NCBI RefSeq assembly: GCF_031755915.1
Contig: NC_083383.1
Coordinates: 16,667,001 to 16,731,000, forward strand
Reading direction: 5' to 3'
DNA length: 64,000 bases
Source: Ziziphus jujuba
Taxonomy: Eukaryota > Streptophyta > Magnoliopsida > Rosales > Rhamnaceae
Shown: one piece after another, positions 58,741 to 64,000 of the stretch
Layout: each line of letters opens with the position of its first letter
How positions within the stretch are numbered: the stretch's first letter is position 1
The notes under the pieces: model-generated
What the model was told of the DNA's origin: nothing
Seen by the model: only the letters and a program-made list of their open reading frames with translations
The model's database searches: none
Made by a program: the position numbers and the translations under genes

Positions 58741-58903
58741 GTACGCACAGAAGGGTTTTACGAAGGATTTGGACACAGGAAGGGGCTTTAAATTGTCCCA
58801 AAACCCTGCATCAAGCTCTCCTCTCGAAGGGTTTTGTTTTAGAGTTCGTTCTGTACAGACGGCGTCGTTTTGCTCATTGATTGAAATTTTTATTTTATTT
58901 TTT

Positions 58904-58914
58904 AATATTTATAG
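58904..58914 (-). promoter_or_regulatory. Candidate TATA box of the Alba gene
   Basis: The - strand reads CTATAAATATT about 260 bases before the ATG. Between it and the telo-box, the - strand has AAAACGACGCCGTC (58857-58871), a GC-rich motif often seen near eudicot transcription starts. Confidence 0.4.
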
Positions 58915-58929
58915 ATATACTTTTTGGTA

Positions 58930-59590
58930 AATTCATTACCTTTTTTTTTAATTTATTTAGACAGTAGCCAGTAGGAACAAGTACTGCGTCTAGAACTATC
59001 CCTTTGGTCAGCTCAAACCGATCACCTCTTGCCAGGTCGTCAGGCAGACTGTTTCACTCATTTGAATTGACGCATACACCCCTAACGATTCCACCGTATG
59101 TTAGTACATTCATCATCGGTCCTTATTATTTATTTATTTTTTGCACCCAAAGGTACGTGTTTACTGAGGCAAACAAATTGAAGACTTGTGGAATTAATTA
59201 CTCTACAAACAAATCCCCTTTCCAATTCAACACGGTAAACTCTAGATTCTTTCTCTAAATTAACTACAACATAGTTCAAATGCTCTCATACCATTAAGGC
59301 ATATGTTGTAGTTACACGCAGAGTTTGCCCTACACACAAATCTCTTTTTCAAATTTAACACGGAATAAATATTGAATTCATTTTATAAATCAGCTACAAC
59401 ATAATCCAGACGAATCATTATGAATATATTGTACTTTTTGAAATAATGATAGTGTAATCTTCTAAATGGCAAGACTTTACATTGATATTAGGCATTTGGT
59501 ATGCAAAAAGCAATCTTGTAACAATCTTCAGGGTGTATCCCTATTTATCAAAAACCTATCTTGAAATCGAACTTGAAAAATATCCTTACC
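58930..59590. other. Spacer between Alba promoter and pararetrovirus relic
   Basis: Contains two copies of the motif family described at 59195-59370. No gene. Confidence 0.5.
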
Positions 59591-59592
59591 TC

Positions 59593-59916
59593 TTAGAGAT
59601 GGACAAATAGTGAGTTGAGTTTAGGTGAAAGAAATTTGTTATCTTTAAGAAATTGATTTAGGTGCTTGTAATCAATCATAGTCTCTTTTTCCCTGTTAGG
59701 TTTCTCCAATCTTTTTCCTACATAAAATGCTTGACACGCCCATAAGGAGGTGGTTGGATCAATTAACCCTTGCTGTCGTAGTGATCTGCATTTATCCTTC
59801 GTTAGAGCCAAATCAGTTGGTGTCATTCCTGGATGTGTAGCCTTCATAGAATTAATATCTTCATTCAGCTTAAATGGGAGCTTTATGAAGAATTTTTCAT
59901 TTTTCCATAAAGGCAA
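59593..59916 (-). pseudogene. Caulimovirid reverse transcriptase, N-terminal piece
   Basis: A 107-codon open stretch holds the RT entry region ('HPGMTPTDLALTK', 'ACQAFYV', 'IDYKHLNQFL'), typical of caulimovirids rather than of gypsy elements. It ends in a stop before the catalytic YxDD box, and no downstream RT is found up to the Alba promoter. Confidence 0.85.
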
Positions 59917-59989
59917 GGAATCATTAAAGGTGCTATGATCATCTGCAAATAATGTATGAAGCTTCTCTTGAACTCCTCCAAATATTGGA

Positions 59990-60240
59990 GGTATTTTTTA
60001 GACAATACTAAAGATTTAGTAATATTTCAAGATTTACCATCATCTTGTGGGCTCCATTGTCCATGTAAGCAATCACCTTAGTTGGTGTGGCATACTTGTC
60101 TCGAAGCAGTGTAAGTTCTACATTGGGCGTTGGAATTGGTTCAGTGTTAAAAACTAGTTGAGTTTGGTAGATAGACTGCACTTCATTTTCACTAAAATTT
60201 TTTGAGGATTCTGAATCTGAATCACTATCTCCTCATTGGA
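59990..60240 (-). pseudogene. Caulimovirid aspartic protease remnant
   Basis: Frame-jumping translation shows 'KVIAYMDNGAHKMM' where D-[TS]-G is expected (here D-N-G), followed by a short conserved tail, directly upstream of the RT piece. An acidic Ser-rich linker precedes it. Confidence 0.65.
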
Positions 60241-60331
60241 AAGCAAGGATAGTATTTGCATATGCTTCTTCTTGCTCAAAAAAGATAGATTCTAAATCTA
60301 CCTTTTCTTCTTTAGGAAGAAGAACGGATGC

Positions 60332-61206
60332 TTAAAGTTGTTGGGTCAGCTTGACCGCTTTCTTCTGTCTTTTCAAGTAGTTCTTTGAGTAATGACCTTT
60401 TCTTCCAAAAATGAAGTAAACATCGAATTTATATTGGCCTCTTTTGAGTTTTCTCTTGAAGAACTTATATCTTCCTTTTCCTCTTCTCAGCATCTTGTAT
60501 TTGTGGTGTTTGGATGATTTCTTTCTTTTTATTGTTCCATAGCTACAATTATCCTTTCCACACTTGATCTTCAGATAAAACTTTGAGCACGCTTGGTGAA
60601 GATGAGGTTTATTTTTTAGGAAATTTTGGAAGAACTTTTCCTGCTCATAAAGCTTGTCTACGACTTCAAAAGTCATTTGATGGATCTGACCAAGTGCTAA
60701 ACTATTGAGTCCATCATGTGTTGCAGTTATCATACTATCTAATTCAGATTGGAATTGTTAGGGTAAGGATGATACATAAACTTGTTTTAGATTAGGATCA
60801 TTGATTCCTCCATGCATATAATAATGATGAGACATCCTTTTGAAGTGAAAGTCTTAACTTTTTTTCTTCATCGAACAACACTTCATATCAAAGTATTCTC
60901 TTGGCATCTGCGCATCTATCAAGCTTGGATCACCAAAGAATTCTACATAAATTGCTCCAAGAATTTCTTGTACTATCTAGACTCTTAAGAGTTGCAGATG
61001 TTTATATAAGCCCAAGGTTTAAAACCAATCTCTTAGAGTTTTCACAATCTTAATGTAAAATCTTTTAGAACAGCTTCAAGATTTGCACCTGGTTTGGTTA
61101 TTTGAGTGTTAATCCACACACCAAACTTATGGACTTTATCTCGTCTTTAGGCTAGTTCAATATCATCAAAGGTGAACCATGGGCCTTGGATAGGTTTTAC
61201 TTAAGG
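60332..61206 (-). pseudogene. Caulimovirid coat protein remnant with zinc knuckle
   Basis: The last 133 codons are open (60733-60332) and contain a Lys/Arg-rich stretch followed by a knuckle-like 'FGRKGHYSKN' in which flanking Cys residues are mutated. Upstream to about 61206 the same region is readable in pieces broken by stops ('PWFTFDDIELA', 'FKRMSHHYYMHGGINDPNL'). The role would be the capsid of the pararetrovirus. Confidence 0.75.
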
Positions 61207-61679
61207 CATTGTACTATTGGAATTGGCCTTGTACCATGAAGGCCTATGACATAGTTACACACATAGAGCTTGCCCTACAAACAAATCCCTTTTTCAACTC
61301 AGTACGGGGTAAACCTCATACAAGAAACTGGTTCTGGTTTTGCCTCTATCTTCTTTTTGTGACTAGTGTTGAGATTGCTGCTGTCTCTTCTCATCTCAAT
61401 GCATGATAAGCTTCCTTGTTTTTGCACCTTTCTTTGTAAAGGATTTTCAGTCATTTTTCATACATCGGCAAGGGTTTTCTATTCTTGTGGATCCCCGATC
61501 CATAGAGAATCTGGGTCATCAAGATGGTACTGCCTTCTTTGAGGTTTGCAAGTCACCACATAAGATTTCTTCATTCTTCTCCTCCTTCTTCAAAGTTCTT
61601 CATCTTCGGAGCCAAAGTCATCATCGTGCATCTAGCAATCACAATCTGGATCACACATCTCTGGTGCTATATCTCATAT

Positions 61680-62375
61680 GAAGTGGCCGTGAACCTTGTC
61701 TATATAGGAATGTTTCCCGTCGAGCCAAAAGGTTGCTATAGGGATATCATCTTGTTCGTAAGTCTCTTGAACATGTATGACTACCATTGAAGGAAAGATT
61801 GAGTCTATCTAGATTGAGGAGCTTAATCATTCATCAAACCCTTTAAATTTTGTCACCACCGTGCCATCTGGCATGATTCTAAATGTGGGGTCCATGGTGT
61901 GTAACGGCTTGATGTTGTGCAGCATTTTCTCATAATTGGTAATCCATCTAGGAGGAATAATCTCCTTAATTTTATCCTTGGCAATTTGCCTTGGGATCTA
62001 CACAATCATTGGAAGGTCTGCTCTTTGTGTTTCAACATAAATGGCATCATAAGTAATGCCTGGTTTGCTCAAATCTGTAGCATGATTCTGTAGTTTGAAA
62101 GTGATTTGGTGATGCAGAGTTACTACATAATTTGTTTCCATGTATTGGGCTCCAGTAATTTGGATCTGATTCTTTAAAATTTTGGAGAGGTTTGAATCTT
62201 GTAAAGGCACACGGAAGTTTGGATAAAAAGATAACAAGATCCTACCAGCATTTAATATTGACAGTATTGCTCCTATCACTGCATGCTCGTATCTCAGGAA
62301 AGTGTTGTTGAGGAGTGCCATTCTTGTAGCTACTGGGATACCTCTTCTTCCATGAAAAGAGAAAATAGGTCTCAC
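61680..62375 (-). pseudogene. Caulimovirid movement protein remnant
   Basis: A 125-codon open part at 62375-61998 shows a hydrophobic-core pattern of the 30K/caulimovirus movement-protein type ('RILLSFYPNFRVPL', 'NYVVTLHHQITFKL'). Continuation to about 61680 is out of frame. The role would be plasmodesmal movement. N-terminal boundary uncertain. Confidence 0.65.
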
Positions 62376-64000
62376 AACTCCAAAATGGAGGTGTTTATAC
62401 CCTTCTCTTTTCTAGATATCTATCAGATTTTGAGAGATCTCAAAATCTATGAACTACTCTCTTTCTGATGCTGGAATTAAATAGCTATTCATTTTAGAGA
62501 ACTGGATATATTCTTTGATGGGAGACTTTTTAGAAATAATTAGTTGTCTGATACTTCTTTAGACATAATTATTCTTTTGAAAGAATTTATAGGGGTTCAA
62601 AAGGGGTAGTTTAGTAGCTAATTAGCTCTCTTAAGAAAGAATACCAATTATTGCTCTTCCACTTATGATGATCCCACATTTGAGAAATACAGTCTTGCAT
62701 GTAATTTTAGTAATAATATTACAATTTGCTTATAAATTTTTGTATACCAACTAATATGGTATTATTTATGAGTAAGGCAATATATATATACTGATTTGTT
62801 TAGCAATTTATCTCCCAATAAAATCAATGTGATATAAGATATCTTAATAGATGGAGATCTTCTTTTCTCAATTTTGCCTCCTAATTTTGTTTAATAAGTA
62901 ATAGAATGTTATTTTATAAAAAGCAGTTATTATTTTAAGATAATTATTCAAACTTACCTAGTAGTTTGAAAGATTTTCACATTTATATTTATGTTTTGAT
63001 TTTTTTGAAAGGCTTCCTTCTAGTTTTCTTTTCTTTACACATTATTCCTTTTAAAACAATAATGTCCATCTAGTTAAAACACAAGATTTACCAAAACAAA
63101 CTCCATTAGGTTCATAAAACTTTTTACCAAACACTGACTATTACCCTTGATTTATCTATTTCACATAAAAATCTACTGAAATACATAATCCAATCCAAAA
63201 TTTGTTTCTGCCCCTTTCTTCTTCCCAATCAATTGTAGGTTCCAATAAAGGATCTGCTTAGTAACCCAACAACTATTTTTGTTTTGAAAATTTAAATTTG
63301 TAATCTTGTGTTAATGTTTTTATTATATTATTTTCTTTTATTAAACGTTTTCTTTATTGTTAATGTTTTAAAAAAAGAATTTCATTATTAAACATATGGA
63401 TGTGGATTGGATTTTTCTACTTCGATGTTCTCTTGGATGGATCCTAAAGTTTTTGGGGGAGAATTTTATACCTTAGAGGGCAATTATTTTAAGGAAATTA
63501 GAGCTAGATAATCAAAACCTGTGTGTTTTTAATCAATAGTTCCTCAAAATGTTAAGATAATTAAATATCCAGATTGACTAACTACAATGGCAACAAAGAT
63601 TACTCTGTTTAATTAGGAGGGTAAAGAAGACGAAGCTTCTTATCACAGTCATTTTGTTTTAATTAGATGAGTATTGTTAGTAATTTTAGATCAGATTATA
63701 TATTTATGTTAAAAATGAATTATTTGAAAAGAAAAAGAAAGTAACAGGGCATTATCTTAAAAAAACGAAAACACAAAGATAAATGTGAAAAACTTCCAAG
63801 CTATAAGGTAAGTTTATGTTATTATCCCTTTTTTAAACTTAATTTAATGTATTTATTTTGTAATATTTTTTAAAATTATATGGCATTATATTAATAATAG
63901 AAAATAATTGAAACAGAAGATCTAATCTATGTCTTAATATTTTAATAGTTAAAAAAATAATATAAACTAAATTCTAAAATGGTGAAATCCAATGAATGTC
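62376..64000. other. AT-rich sequence with no supported gene
   Basis: Scattered A/T runs and short random frames. I see no repeat pair, RNA gene or protein similarity that I can support. Confidence 0.5.

Larger units (their letters stand above)
59195..61314. repeat. Three dispersed direct copies of a 45-80 bp motif
   Basis: Copies at 59195-59240, 59291-59370 and 61233-61314 share 'CTACAAACAAATCCC' / 'CCCTACACACAAATCTC' / 'CCCTACAAACAAATCCC', then TTTTTC-AA-TC-AACACGG and a TAAAC-type tail. The last lies inside the pararetrovirus relic, just before the coat-protein start. Confidence 0.7.
59593..62375 (-). mobile_element. Endogenous caulimovirid (florendovirus/petuvirus-like) fragment
   Basis: The - strand order is movement protein, coat protein with zinc knuckle, aspartic protease, RT start. 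This is the single-polyprotein order of petuvirus- and florendovirus-like members of Caulimoviridae. Every part carries stops or shifts, and RT breaks off about 110 codons in. No LTR and no integrase are present, which separates it from the gypsy elements. I judge it an old, inactive copy. Confidence 0.85.

Noticed and set aside
58409..58801. 130-codon - strand frame starting 51 codons upstream of the Alba ATG
   Set aside because: The upstream part translates the GA-run and telo-box leader (Arg/Glu and Val/Arg repeats); conserved Alba sequence starts at Met 58648, and the frame runs on past the splice donor at 58519.
61403..61790. Overlapping + strand frames in 61.4-61.8 kb
   Set aside because: Antisense to the caulimovirid movement/coat region; Phe/Ser-rich composition reflects the opposite strand.

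Overview
This window is nuclear DNA of a flowering plant, most likely a eudicot. The evidence is two intact genes with GT-AG introns that encode plant-type proteins, several plant LTR-retrotransposon lineages with initiator-Met-tRNA primer sites, a Mutator-like (MULE) transposon, a plant-mobile-domain relic and an endogenous caulimovirid (pararetrovirus) fragment. The DNA is visibly AT-rich. I cannot name the species.

Only about 8 kb (50.4-58.9 kb) is conventional gene space. It holds two convergent genes. On the + strand is a three-exon, 399-residue BT1-type adenine nucleotide carrier of the mitochondrial carrier family. On the - strand is a five-exon, 129-residue Alba DNA/RNA-binding protein with a telo-box array in its 5' untranslated region.

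The rest is nested mobile DNA. 1-2.8 kb: a decayed Ty3/gypsy-like element with both LTRs (the 5' one is cut by the window edge). 2.8-5.3 kb: a broken plant-mobile-domain coding region with a 319-bp-period internal duplication. 7.4-22.5 kb: a - strand gypsy composite arranged LTR remnant / gag / full LTR / integrase-RT-protease-gag. A 6.2-kb Ty1/copia element (LTRs of 1038 and 1037 bp, target duplication ATTCA) has landed inside its pol region. 22.5-33 kb: two related LTR remnants that look Tat-like, a foldback DNA element, and a heavily decayed second copia element. 33.5-35.2 kb: a small hairpin and a 1.2-kb foldback element.

35.2-49.8 kb is best read as one MULE with terminal inverted repeats of about 215 bp and a decayed transposase. 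Four later insertions opened it: a 536-bp GC-rich unit with a 7-bp duplication inside the left terminal repeat, a 483-bp solo LTR (AGATC duplication), a reversed solo LTR of the copia family above (AGTGT duplication), and a 5.8-kb gypsy composite of the same family as the one at 7-22 kb. 59.6-62.4 kb is a - strand endogenous caulimovirid relic ordered movement protein, coat protein, protease, RT and truncated in RT.

The most informative observations are the MULE end pair with its insertion stratigraphy, the repeated LTR-internal-LTR-internal layout of one gypsy family at two loci, the unclassified GC-rich insertion, and the telo-box leader of the Alba gene. I saw no tRNA or rRNA gene and no CRISPR array. 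Coordinates of decayed elements are by-eye estimates; LTR ends with matching duplications, and the exon ends, are base-level calls.
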